A stretch of DNA of 64,000 bases, taken from an uncultured Collinsella sp. GTDB lineage: Bacteria > Actinomycetota > Coriobacteriia > Coriobacteriales > Coriobacteriaceae. The notes under the pieces were generated by a model. That model saw nothing but the letters and a program-made list of their open reading frames with translations, made no database searches and was not told where the DNA came from. Location of the stretch: the NCBI GenBank assembly GCA_937925715.1, contig CALAMG010000002.1, forward strand, positions 62,001 through 126,000, given 5' to 3'. Below, one piece after another: positions 53,271-61,411 of this stretch. Position 1 is the first letter of the stretch. Each line of letters begins with the position of its first letter. The position numbers and the translations under genes are program-made.

Positions 53271-53287
53271 CGCGCCGCGACGGCGCG
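53271..53287. promoter_or_regulatory. 17-bp dyad between the tRNA-Arg and aro promoters
   Basis: CGCGCCG-CGA-CGGCGCG is a perfect inverted repeat centred about 48 bases upstream of the likely aro transcription start and about 65 upstream of that of the tRNA. Its position fits an operator for a dimeric regulator, although a simple hairpin is also possible. Confidence 0.4.
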
Positions 53288-53315
53288 CTTTAGGCGGCAA
53301 AAGCGAGTCAGATAG

Positions 53316-53321
53316 TATAAA
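53316..53321 (+). promoter_or_regulatory. -10 element of the aromatic operon
   Basis: TATAAA lies 5 bases before the ATG of a short leader ORF and about 75 bases before aroF. The expected transcription start falls on or next to that ATG. No consensus -35 is seen; the closest match is poor, which would suit activator control from the dyad upstream. Confidence 0.5.
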
Positions 53322-53326
53322 CTCTC

Positions 53327-53401
53327 ATGCACATATATAACGGCTCGCGATGCGAGCCGTTTTTGCAAGGGCTATCTATCGAGGTGAGAGGCACACCATG
53401 A
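53327..53401 (+). CDS. Possible 24-codon leader peptide of the aro operon
   Basis: An ATG just after the -10 box opens a 24-codon frame whose TGA overlaps the aroF ATG (ATGA). It begins MHIYNGSRCEPF, so one Tyr and one Phe codon flank or enter the terminator hairpin at 53340-53364, which lies entirely inside the frame. It has no ribosome site and would have to be read as a leaderless message. Ribosomes on it would prevent the hairpin from forming and could hand over to aroF. A chance ORF cannot be excluded. Confidence 0.4.
   Translation: MHIYNGSRCEPFLQGLSIEVRGTP
53340..53364 (+). terminator. Intrinsic terminator in the aro operon leader (candidate attenuator)
   Basis: A perfect 9-bp stem (53340-53348 with 53352-53360) with a 3-base loop is followed by TTTT. 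No plus-strand gene lies upstream that it could serve, because the neighbours are transcribed away from it. It therefore sits in the 5' leader of aroF and would stop most transcripts unless prevented. Confidence 0.78.
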
Positions 53402-54423
53402 TTGCGATTTTAAAGCAGAGCGCCAGCGACGAGGCCGTCGGCCACATCGTCAGCTGGATCGAGAAAAAGGGACTCAAGACCGACGTCTCGCGCGGTGAGA
53501 ACGAGACCATCATCGGCCTGGTGGGCGACACGACCAAGATCGACCCGTTCCTGCTCGAGTCCATGGACGTCGTCGAGCGCGTGCAGCGCGTCTCCGAGCC
53601 GTTCAAGCGCGCCAACCGCAAGTTCCACCCCGAGGACTCCATCATCGACTGCGGCCACGGCGTCAAGATCGGCGGCGACCAGTTCCAGGTCATCGCCGGC
53701 CCGTGCTCCGTCGAGGGCGAGAACCTCATCCGCATCGCCCGCCGCGTGAAGGCCGCCGGCGCCACGATGCTGCGCGGCGGCGCCTACAAGCCCCGCACCT
53801 CCCCGTACGCCTACCAGGGCATGGGTCCCGCCGGCCTGGACCTGCTGTGTGAGGCATCCGCCGAGCTCGACATGCCGATCGTCACCGAGATCATGGACCC
53901 GCGCGACGTGCAGGTCTTCCTCGACAAGAAGATCGACGTCATGCAGATCGGCGCCCGCAACGCCCAGAACTTCCCCCTGCTCAAGGAGGTCGGCAAGACG
54001 CAGACCCCGATCCTGCTCAAGCGCGGCATGTCCGGCACCGTCGACGAGCTGCTTATGGCAGCCGAGTACATCATGAGCGAGGGCAACGACAACGTCATCC
54101 TGTGCGAGCGCGGCATCCGCACCTTCGAGACCCGCACCCGCAACACCTTCGACCTCAACGCCGTGCCGGTGCTGCATCACCTGTCGCACCTGCCCGTCGT
54201 CGCCGACCCCAGCCACGCCACCGGTTACACCCGCTATGTTGAGCCCATGGCGCTCGCCGCGACCGCCTGCGGCGCCAACGGTCTGGAGATCGAGGTCCAC
54301 GACGACCCGAGCCACGCTTGGTCCGACGGCGCTCAGGCCCTCACCCCCGACCAGTTCGACGACACCATGCGCCGCATCCGCGCCATCCGCGAGGTCGTCT
54401 GCCAAGAGACCGTTCAGGAATAG
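53398..54423 (+). CDS. aroF: 3-deoxy-7-phosphoheptulonate (DAHP) synthase, type I beta
   Basis: DAHP synthase joins PEP and erythrose 4-phosphate, the entry step of the shikimate pathway. The 341-residue protein has an N-terminal ferredoxin-like regulatory domain (about residues 1-70), as in the Thermotoga type, in which it mediates feedback inhibition by Tyr and Phe. A TIM barrel follows with VIAGPCSVEG, GGAYKPRTSPYAYQGMG and the metal/substrate residues in VVADPSHATG. GAGAGG lies 6 bases before the ATG, which overlaps the leader ORF stop. It is the first gene of the operon. Confidence 0.95.
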   Translation: MIAILKQSASDEAVGHIVSWIEKKGLKTDVSRGENETIIGLVGDTTKIDPFLLESMDVVERVQRVSEPFKRANRKFHPEDSIIDCGHGVKIGGDQFQVIAGPCSVEGENLIRIARRVKAAGATMLRGGAYKPRTSPYAYQGMGPAGLDLLCEASAELDMPIVTEIMDPRDVQVFLDKKIDVMQIGARNAQNFPLLKEVGKTQTPILLKRGMSGTVDELLMAAEYIMSEGNDNVILCERGIRTFETRTRNTFDLNAVPVLHHLSHLPVVADPSHATGYTRYVEPMALAATACGANGLEIEVHDDPSHAWSDGAQALTPDQFDDTMRRIRAIREVVCQETVQE

Positions 54424-54426
54424 CCC

Positions 54427-55341
54427 ATGGGTACGGTGAGAAACGCACGCGTTAACCAGGGCGGACCCAAGTGCGCCGGCATCGTGGGCCTGGGCCTCAT
54501 CGGTGGCAGCTTTGCCCGCGGCTATGCGCAGGCGGGCGTCCGCGTGCTGGCCTGGGACCCCGATGACGATGTCATGACGGCCGCCAGCATGGGCACCGTT
54601 GCCGGCGAGCTCAACGACGAGACACTCGGCGAGTGCGACATCATCGTCCTGGCATGCTACCCCGAGGCCTGCATCGAGTGGCTCGAGGCGCACGCCCGGG
54701 CACTCGCCGACGCCACCGACACCGAGGCCATCATGGGCCCCGTGGTGATCGACACCGTGGGCGTCAAGGGCATCGTGTGCGAGCGCGCCTTTGAGCTTGC
54801 CCGCGAGCACGGTTTTTACTTTGTGGGCGCGCACCCTATGGCGGGCACGCAGTTCTCGGGCTACGCGCATTCCCGCGCCGACCTGTTCCAGAGCGCACCG
54901 CTCGTGCTTGTACCGCCTGCAGTGGACGACGCACTTAAGCTGGAGCTTTTGGGCCAGGTGCGCGAGATGGTGCGCCCCTTGGGCTTTGGCAAGTTCAGCG
55001 TAACGAGCGCCGCCGAGCACGACCGCGTCATCGCCTTTACGAGCCAGCTCGCGCACGTCGTCTCCAACGCCTATGTTAAGAGCCCGACCGCTCAGGTCCA
55101 CCACGGCTTTTCGGCCGGCAGCTACCGCGACCTCACCCGCGTGGCGCACCTCAATCCGCAGATGTGGTCCGAACTCATGATCGACGACGCCGATGCGCTC
55201 GCCTTCGAGATCGACCATCTGATCGAATCGCTCGGCGCCTACAGCCGCGCCCTTAAGGACCGCGACCAGCGCTATCTGGAGAATCTCCTTGCCGAGGGCG
55301 ACCGCATCAAGCGCGCACTCGACGACGAGGCCTCCCACTAG
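54427..55341 (+). CDS. tyrA: Prephenate dehydrogenase
   Basis: TyrA oxidatively decarboxylates prephenate to 4-hydroxyphenylpyruvate, the tyrosine precursor. The 304-residue product has the dinucleotide motif GIVGLGLIGGSFARGY, the catalytic region FVGAHPMAGTQFSGY (His) and the C-terminal helical domain with the AHLNPQMWSELM block. There is no ACT domain, so feedback by tyrosine through such a domain is not expected. It starts 3 bases after aroF. Cofactor preference (NAD or NADP) and use of arogenate cannot be decided. Confidence 0.92.
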   Translation: MGTVRNARVNQGGPKCAGIVGLGLIGGSFARGYAQAGVRVLAWDPDDDVMTAASMGTVAGELNDETLGECDIIVLACYPEACIEWLEAHARALADATDTEAIMGPVVIDTVGVKGIVCERAFELAREHGFYFVGAHPMAGTQFSGYAHSRADLFQSAPLVLVPPAVDDALKLELLGQVREMVRPLGFGKFSVTSAAEHDRVIAFTSQLAHVVSNAYVKSPTAQVHHGFSAGSYRDLTRVAHLNPQMWSELMIDDADALAFEIDHLIESLGAYSRALKDRDQRYLENLLAEGDRIKRALDDEASH

Positions 55342-55377
55342 ACCACCCATCACGCCAGGTCGAAAGGACCGAAGCTT

Positions 55378-56484
55378 ATGGCGATTACCATCGATATCGA
55401 CACCGCACGCCCCTACCAGGTGCATGTGGGCACGTTTTTGCTGGAAGAGGCCGGCCCGCTCGTTCGAGCCACCGCCGGCGGCTCGCGCGCCGTCATCGTG
55501 ACGGACACCAACGTAGGCCCCCTCTACCAGATGCCCGTTAAGCAGAGCCTCGAGTCCGCAGGCTACGAGGTGAGCATCTGCACCTTCGAGGCCGGCGAGG
55601 CGCACAAGCGTGCCGAGACCTACGTTGCCATTTTGGAGTTTGTGGCCGAGCACGAGCTTTCGCGCTCCGACGTGATCGTGGCGCTCGGCGGCGGCGTCGT
55701 GGGCGACGTGGCGGGCTTTGTGGCCGCCACCTACATGCGCGGCTGCAAGTTTGTGCAGATCCCGACGAGCCTGCTCGCCATGGTGGATTCGTCGGTCGGC
55801 GGCAAGACGGCCATCGACCTGGCAGCCGGCAAGAACCTGGCCGGCGCCTTTTGGCAGCCGAGCGTGGTCATCGCCGACGTGGGATGCCTTGCCACCCTCA
55901 CGCCCGAGCAGTTCGCCGACGGCTGCGGCGAGGTCGTCAAGCACGCCGTGATCGCCGACCCCGAGCTCTTCGCCGAGCTGGAGAAGACCCCGCTCACGCT
56001 TGAGCTGCTGAACCGCGACGTGGCCCGTGTGGCACTCATCATCGCCCGCAATATCGACATCAAGCGCGCCGTGGTCGTTGCCGACGAGCGCGAAACCAAT
56101 CAGCGCAAGCTCCTCAACTTTGGCCACAGCGCCGGGCATGCCGTCGAGGCCTGCGAGCACTTTGAGCTCGGCCACGGCAACTGCGTGTCGATTGGCATGG
56201 GCATCATCACGCGCGCCGCGGCCCTGCATGGCGTTTGCGACGCCGAGCTGCCCGGCCGCATCGAGGAGCTCTGCGCCCGCCACGGCCTCAAGACCCGCTG
56301 CGACCTAGATGCCGATGCCGTCTTTGCCGAGGCGCTCCACGACAAAAAGCGCACGGGCGACACCATCGACTTGGTAATTCCGCATGACATAGGCCGTTGT
56401 AGCATCGACCGCACGCCGCTTTCCACCTTCCACGATTTGATTGCCGAGGGCCTCGGCCAGAAGGGAGACGTTTCCGCATGTTAG
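55378..56484 (+). CDS. aroB: 3-dehydroquinate synthase
   Basis: AroB closes DAHP to the first carbocycle, 3-dehydroquinate, using NAD and a divalent metal. The 368-residue protein has ALGGGVVGDVAGFVAATYMRG and the QIPTSLLAMVDSSVGGKTAIDL block, with metal ligands expected in CGEVVKHAVI, NFGHSAGHAVEA and the later His of the DKK helix (ALHDKKRTG). AAAGGA precedes the ATG. Its end overlaps the aroA start by 7 bases. Confidence 0.97.
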   Translation: MAITIDIDTARPYQVHVGTFLLEEAGPLVRATAGGSRAVIVTDTNVGPLYQMPVKQSLESAGYEVSICTFEAGEAHKRAETYVAILEFVAEHELSRSDVIVALGGGVVGDVAGFVAATYMRGCKFVQIPTSLLAMVDSSVGGKTAIDLAAGKNLAGAFWQPSVVIADVGCLATLTPEQFADGCGEVVKHAVIADPELFAELEKTPLTLELLNRDVARVALIIARNIDIKRAVVVADERETNQRKLLNFGHSAGHAVEACEHFELGHGNCVSIGMGIITRAAALHGVCDAELPGRIEELCARHGLKTRCDLDADAVFAEALHDKKRTGDTIDLVIPHDIGRCSIDRTPLSTFHDLIAEGLGQKGDVSAC

Positions 56485-57797
56485 CCCGCATCACCCCGTC
56501 CCCGCTCAAGGGCACCGTTCCCGCCATCGCGTCCAAATCGATGGCGCATCGCCTCATCATCTGCGCCGCGCTTGCCAACGGTGAGACGCACGTTACCTGC
56601 AACACGACCTGCGCCGATATCGAGGCCACGGTACGCTGCCTCACGGCGCTCGGTGCCCGCATCGAGACCGTCGAGGACGGCTTCCAGGTCCACCCCACCA
56701 TGAAGAGCGTTGAGTTCGGCCTGCTCAAGGCCCTTGCCGGCGGCACACTCGACTGCGGTGAGAGTGGCTCCACGCTGCGCTTTATGCTGCCTGTCGCCTG
56801 CGCGCTGGGGGCAGAGGCCACCTTTGTGGGCCAGGGCCGCCTGGGCGCACGCCCCCTCTCTCCGCTCTCCGACGAGATCATTGCCGCCGGCTGCGACCTG
56901 CAGGGTCTGGGCGGCTTCCCGCTTAAGACAAGCGGCCGCATGCGCCCGGGCACTTTTGTGCTTCCGGGCAACGTGAGCTCGCAGTATATCTCCGGCCTGC
57001 TGCTGGCAGCCCCGTTGCTGGCCCAGCCCTCCTGCGTGCAGGTGACCGGCCTCATCGAGAGCCGCCCCTATATCAACCTGACGATCCAGGCCATGAAGGC
57101 CTTTGGCGTCGAGGTCAACGTCGAACGTATTCCGGCCAAGGACGGCCAGCCCGAGGTCACGAACTTCCGCGTGAACAGCGGCTCGTACCGCACGCCCGGC
57201 AGCGTAGCTGTCGAGGGCGACTGGTCCAACGCCGCCTTTTGGCTGTGCGCCGGCGCCATCGGCACCGACCCCATCACCGTCGAGGGCGTGTCGCTGAGCT
57301 CTGCACAGGGCGACCGCAACGTGCTCGCCGCGCTTTCGCGCTTTGGCGCCCGCATCGTGCGCTCCACGAACGCCGCCACCGTCCAGTCCGACAAGCTCGC
57401 CGGCTTTGAGATGAGCGCCCACGACATTCCGGACCTGGTACCCGTTATCTCGGCCGTAGCATCGCTGGCTCAGGGCCGCACGTTCATCCGTGACTGCGCG
57501 CGCCTGCGCATCAAGGAATCTGACCGTCTGGTCACCACCACCCGCGAGCTCACCGCGCTGGGCGCGCAGGTGCGCATCGCCGGTGACGACCTCATCATCA
57601 AGGGCGTCGATGCCCTTACCGGCGGCGAGGTCGATTCGCACAACGACCATCGCATCGCCATGATGGCCGCCATCGCCGCGAGTCGCGCCACCGGCGAGGT
57701 CGTGATCCACGGCGCCGAGGCCGTCAACAAGTCCTATCCCGATTTCTTCGACCACTACCGCCTGTTGGGCGGCAAGGTCACGCTCGAGGAGGAATAG
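56478..57797 (+). CDS. aroA: 3-phosphoshikimate 1-carboxyvinyltransferase (EPSP synthase)
   Basis: EPSP synthase transfers the enolpyruvyl group of PEP to shikimate 3-phosphate. The 439-residue protein has the N-terminal SKSMAHRLIICAAL, the ESGSTLRFMLPVA loop, a GRLGARPLSPL segment and DCARLRIKESDRL near the C-terminus. The PEP-site loop reads CGESGSTLRF rather than the class I LGNAGTAMR, so it is a class II-like or otherwise divergent form. GGGAGA lies 9 bases before the ATG inside aroB. Confidence 0.95.
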   Translation: MLARITPSPLKGTVPAIASKSMAHRLIICAALANGETHVTCNTTCADIEATVRCLTALGARIETVEDGFQVHPTMKSVEFGLLKALAGGTLDCGESGSTLRFMLPVACALGAEATFVGQGRLGARPLSPLSDEIIAAGCDLQGLGGFPLKTSGRMRPGTFVLPGNVSSQYISGLLLAAPLLAQPSCVQVTGLIESRPYINLTIQAMKAFGVEVNVERIPAKDGQPEVTNFRVNSGSYRTPGSVAVEGDWSNAAFWLCAGAIGTDPITVEGVSLSSAQGDRNVLAALSRFGARIVRSTNAATVQSDKLAGFEMSAHDIPDLVPVISAVASLAQGRTFIRDCARLRIKESDRLVTTTRELTALGAQVRIAGDDLIIKGVDALTGGEVDSHNDHRIAMMAAIAASRATGEVVIHGAEAVNKSYPDFFDHYRLLGGKVTLEEE

Positions 57798-57798
57798 C

Positions 57799-58896
57799 AT
57801 GTCCTCGACCTTTGGCAACGTCTTGCACGTAAGCATCTTCGGCCAGTCGCACTCCCCCGCTATCGGCTGCTCGCTCGATGGCATTCCGGCAGGTATCGCC
57901 GTTGACCTGGAGCAGCTGCAGGCCTTTTTGGACCGTCGCGCCCCCGGCCGTGACGAGACCGCGACCAAGCGCCGCGAGGCCGACGCCGCCCACATTATCG
58001 CCGGCATAGTTGATGGACACACCACGGGCGCGCCTATCGCCGCGATCATCGAGAACACCAACACGCGCTCCAAGGACTACTCCGAGCTACGCCGCAAGCC
58101 CCGCCCGGGCCATGCGGATTTCCCGGCACGCGTGAAGTACCACAACATGCACGACGTCGCCGGCGGCGGACACTTCTCCGGCCGCCTGACAGCGCCCCTG
58201 TGCATCGCGGGCGGCATCGCGCTGCAGGCGCTCGAGGCCCGCGGCATTAACGTGATGGCGCACGTAGCGCAGATCGGCGGCATCTCCGATCTGCCCATGG
58301 ACGACATGGTCTATCGCGAAGCCGACCACAAGGCGATCCTTACCAACGACCTGCCGTGCATTGACGCCGCAGCTGCCGGTCGCATGCGCGAGGAGATCTT
58401 TGCCGCGTGCAACGAGCTCGACAGCATCGGCGGCATCGTGGAGTGCGGTATCTACGGCCTGCCCGCGGGCATCGGCGACCCCATGTTCGACGGCATCGAG
58501 AACCGCATCGCACAGATCGCGTTTGGGATTCCCGCCGTGAAGGGCGTGGAGTTTGGCATGGGCTTTGCCGTCGCCGCCATGCGCGGCAGCGAGAACAACG
58601 ATCCGTATCGCATCGACACCGAGACCGGCCAGATCGAGGTCGAGTCCAACAACGCCGGCGGCATCCTGGGCGGCATTTCAACCGGCGCGCCCGTCATGTG
58701 GCGCATGGCCGTAAAGCCCACGCCCTCCATTGGCCGCGAGCAGCAGACGGTGGACATGGACGCTATGGAAAATGCCGAGCTCTCGGTCCACGGCCGCCAC
58801 GATCCCTGCATCGTCCCGCGCGCTGTCCCCGTAGCCGAGGCAGCCGCCGCCCTCGCGATTTGGGACGCCCTCCTCGAGGACGCCGCCCAGCGCTAA
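57799..58896 (+). CDS. aroC: Chorismate synthase
   Basis: AroC eliminates phosphate from EPSP to give chorismate, using reduced FMN. The 365-residue protein has KPRPGHADFPARVKY, the Gly-rich DVAGGGHFSGRLTA, AVKGVEFGMGF and the C-terminal HDPCIVPRAVPVAEA. The first signature, usually FGESHG, reads FGQSHS here; the His is kept. This is a variant seen, to my memory, in some anaerobes. GAGGAGG precedes the ATG, one base after the aroA stop. Confidence 0.96.
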   Translation: MSSTFGNVLHVSIFGQSHSPAIGCSLDGIPAGIAVDLEQLQAFLDRRAPGRDETATKRREADAAHIIAGIVDGHTTGAPIAAIIENTNTRSKDYSELRRKPRPGHADFPARVKYHNMHDVAGGGHFSGRLTAPLCIAGGIALQALEARGINVMAHVAQIGGISDLPMDDMVYREADHKAILTNDLPCIDAAAAGRMREEIFAACNELDSIGGIVECGIYGLPAGIGDPMFDGIENRIAQIAFGIPAVKGVEFGMGFAVAAMRGSENNDPYRIDTETGQIEVESNNAGGILGGISTGAPVMWRMAVKPTPSIGREQQTVDMDAMENAELSVHGRHDPCIVPRAVPVAEAAAALAIWDALLEDAAQR

Positions 58897-58904
58897 AAAT
58901 CTCC

Positions 58905-58924
58905 GGGGGCCAACTCCGGCCCCC
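58905..58924 (+). other. Hairpin between aroC and pheA
   Basis: A perfect 7-bp GC stem (58905-58911 with 58918-58924) with a 6-base loop lies in the 54-base gap between aroC and pheA, the second-longest gap in the operon. No T-run follows, so it is more likely an mRNA processing or stability element than a terminator. Confidence 0.45.
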
Positions 58925-58950
58925 ACACCCACCCAGTGAAAGGGGTCCCT

Positions 58951-60096
58951 ATGGACCTTGCTGACATTCGCCAGACCATCGATGGCATCGACACCACGCT
59001 CCTCAACAGTTTTGTCGAACGCATGGACATTGCCACCGAGGTCGCCAAATCAAAAATCGAGATGGGCAAGGCCGTCTTCGACCCCGCCCGCGAGCGCTCC
59101 AAGCTCAGCAACCTTGCCGGCCGCGCACCCGAGCGCTACGAGGCGCAGACCATCACGCTGTTCCGCCTCCTCATGAGCATGAGCAAGGCCGAGCAGCAGC
59201 GCTATATCAACGAGCTCAAGGGCATCACGGTCTCGCAAAAGGCCCACACCACTGCCCGTGCCTTCGACACGCCCTTCCCCCAGACTGCCAGCGTCGCCTG
59301 CCAGGGAGTTGAAGGTGCCTACAGCCAGATCGCCGCGTGCAAGCTCTTCGACGTGCCCGATATCGCGTTCTTCGATACCTTCGAGGGGGTCATGCGCGCT
59401 GTGCGCGACGGCTTCTGCGAGTTTGGCGTACTGCCCATCGAAAACTCCACCGCAGGCTCGGTCAACGCGGTCTACGACCTGCTCGCGCAGTTCGACTTCC
59501 ACATTGTGCGCTCGCTGCGCCTCAAGATCGACCATAACCTGCTCGCCAAGCCCGGCACCAAGCTCGCAGACGTGCGCGAGGTCTACAGCCATGGCCAGGC
59601 CATCGCGCAATGCGCCGGCTTTATCGAGGCGCACGATCTGCACGCCACCAAGTATCCCAACACGGCTATGTCGGCCGAGATGGTCGCCAACTCCGAGCGC
59701 ACCGACGTCGCCGCCATCGCCTCGCGCAGCTGCGCGGCGCTCTACGGCCTGGAGGTGCTGGAGCCCAACATTCAGGACTCGGACAACAACTACACGCGCT
59801 TTGTCGTCATCAGCCGCGAGCCACGCGTCTACCCCGGCGCCAACCGCACCTCGCTCATGATCACCACGGCCAACGAGCCCGGCGCCCTCTATCGCGTGCT
59901 CGAGCGCTTCTATGCGCTCAACATCAACCTTATCAAGCTCGAGAGCCGCCCCATCCCCGGGCGCGACTTTGAGTTTATGTTCTACTTCGATCTGGACTGT
60001 CCCTTTGGCAGCAAGGCCCTCGACGACCTGCTCGATTCGATCGACGACGTATGCGAGAGCTTCACCTACTTTGGCAGCTACACGGAGGTGCTCTAG
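58951..60096 (+). CDS. pheA: Bifunctional chorismate mutase / prephenate dehydratase
   Basis: PheA converts chorismate to prephenate and then to phenylpyruvate. The 381-residue protein has an AroQ-type mutase domain (residues 1-85; DIRQTIDGIDTTLLNSFVERM), a dehydratase domain (about 105-285; GVLPIENSTAGSV and DSDNNYTRFVVI with the catalytic Thr) and a C-terminal ACT domain (about 295-375; ANEPGALYRVLERF, KLESRPI) for phenylalanine feedback. ATG at 58951 has AAAGGGG 5 bases upstream, so an in-frame GTG at 58936 was rejected. Confidence 0.96.
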   Translation: MDLADIRQTIDGIDTTLLNSFVERMDIATEVAKSKIEMGKAVFDPARERSKLSNLAGRAPERYEAQTITLFRLLMSMSKAEQQRYINELKGITVSQKAHTTARAFDTPFPQTASVACQGVEGAYSQIAACKLFDVPDIAFFDTFEGVMRAVRDGFCEFGVLPIENSTAGSVNAVYDLLAQFDFHIVRSLRLKIDHNLLAKPGTKLADVREVYSHGQAIAQCAGFIEAHDLHATKYPNTAMSAEMVANSERTDVAAIASRSCAALYGLEVLEPNIQDSDNNYTRFVVISREPRVYPGANRTSLMITTANEPGALYRVLERFYALNINLIKLESRPIPGRDFEFMFYFDLDCPFGSKALDDLLDSIDDVCESFTYFGSYTEVL

Positions 60097-61347
60097 ATGA
60101 CCGATACCGCCGCAACCCGCCCCTACGGCGTGCTGGGCCGCGTGCTGGGCCACAGCTACACCCCGACCATCTACAAGGAGCTGGCGGGGCTTGAGTACGT
60201 GCGTTTTGAGCGCGAGCCCGAGGATCTTGAGGCTTTTATGACGGGCGACGAATGGGAGGGCACCAACGTGACCATCCCCTACAAGCGCGCCGTCATGGAA
60301 TACCTGGACGAGCTGAGCCCGCTCGCCGAGCGCATGGGCAACGTCAACACCATCACGCGCCTGCCCGACGGCCGCCTGCACGGCGATAATACTGACTACT
60401 TCGGTTTCCAGTGCCTGGTCGAGGAGTTGGGCGTTGAGGTTGCCGGCAAGAAGGCCCTCGTGCTCGGTGCCACCGGCGGCGCCGGCACCACGGCAAGTAT
60501 GGTGCTGGGAGACATGGGCGCCATCGTCGTACCCGTGGGTCGCACGAGCGAGGTCAACTACGACAATATCGCGCAGCAGTCCGACGCCTCCCTACTCGTC
60601 AACTGCACGCCCGCCGGCATGTTCCCCCATTGCCCCGACGCGCCTTGCACGCTCGAAGGCCTCGATGCGCTCGAGGGCGTCATCGACATTGTCTACAACC
60701 CCGCCCGCACGAGCCTGATGCTCGAGGCCGAGCGCCGCGGCATCCCCCGCATCGGCGGCCTGCTTATGCTTGTTGCCCAGGCGGCACAGGCTGTCGAGCG
60801 CTACACCGGCCAAGTCACCCCGCGCGAGAGGATCCTGGACGTAACGGAGCGCCTGTCACGCCGCGAACAGAACATCGCGCTGATCGGCATGCCGGGCTCG
60901 GGCAAAACCCGCGTGGGTGAGCAGATTGCCCTGCGCACGGGTCGCGAGCACATCGATCTGGACCGCGCCCTCGAGGAGCGTCTGGGCATGCCCTGTGCCG
61001 ACTATATCGTCGAGCGCGGCGAGGCGGCCTTCCGCGAGCAGGAGACGGCGGCGCTGTCCGACATCTCCAAGCGCAGCGGCCTGGTGCTCTCCACCGGCGG
61101 CGGCGCGGTCACGCGTGACGAGAACTACCCGCTGCTGCACCAGAACAGCCAGATTGTGATGCTCAACCGCAAGCTCGACGAACTCGCCCACAAGGGCCGT
61201 CCCATCACCGCCCGCGACGGCATCGATAAGCTGGCTGAACAGCGCATGCCCCGCTACCGCGCCTGGGCCGACCACATCATCGACTCACGCGACTGCGCCG
61301 CCAACACCGCCCAAGCCCTCCTCGACACCCTCCCACCCGCTCTCTAA
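60097..61347 (+). CDS. aroE-aroK: Fused shikimate dehydrogenase / shikimate kinase
   Basis: One 416-residue protein carries two pathway steps. Residues 1-250 are shikimate dehydrogenase: GHSYTPTIYKEL replaces the usual HSxSPxxHN substrate loop, catalytic Lys63 lies in NVTIPYK and Asp100 in GDNTD, and VLGATGGAGTTA binds NADP. Residues 255-416 are shikimate kinase, with the P-loop GMPGSGKT at 264-271, DLDRALEERLGM and the STGGGAVTRDEN strand. The order (dehydrogenase first) differs from the fungal AROM arrangement. GGAGG lies 8 bases before the ATG, which directly follows the pheA stop. Confidence 0.95.
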   Translation: MTDTAATRPYGVLGRVLGHSYTPTIYKELAGLEYVRFEREPEDLEAFMTGDEWEGTNVTIPYKRAVMEYLDELSPLAERMGNVNTITRLPDGRLHGDNTDYFGFQCLVEELGVEVAGKKALVLGATGGAGTTASMVLGDMGAIVVPVGRTSEVNYDNIAQQSDASLLVNCTPAGMFPHCPDAPCTLEGLDALEGVIDIVYNPARTSLMLEAERRGIPRIGGLLMLVAQAAQAVERYTGQVTPRERILDVTERLSRREQNIALIGMPGSGKTRVGEQIALRTGREHIDLDRALEERLGMPCADYIVERGEAAFREQETAALSDISKRSGLVLSTGGGAVTRDENYPLLHQNSQIVMLNRKLDELAHKGRPITARDGIDKLAEQRMPRYRAWADHIIDSRDCAANTAQALLDTLPPAL

Positions 61348-61353
61348 CCAAAA

Positions 61354-61386
61354 CCACCACAAAGGGGACAGGCACCTTTGTGGTGG
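61354..61386. repeat. REP-like palindrome between aroE-aroK and aroQ
   Basis: A perfect 12-bp stem (61354-61365 with 61375-61386) with a 9-base loop contains GGGGACAGGCACCTTT, a motif I recall as recurring between genes in several bacteria. CTTT follows, so it could also weaken transcription into aroQ. It is unrelated in sequence to the REP units near 32200 and 33200. Confidence 0.55.
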
Positions 61387-61411
61387 CTTTCCAACCGCAA
61401 AGGAAGCAACC

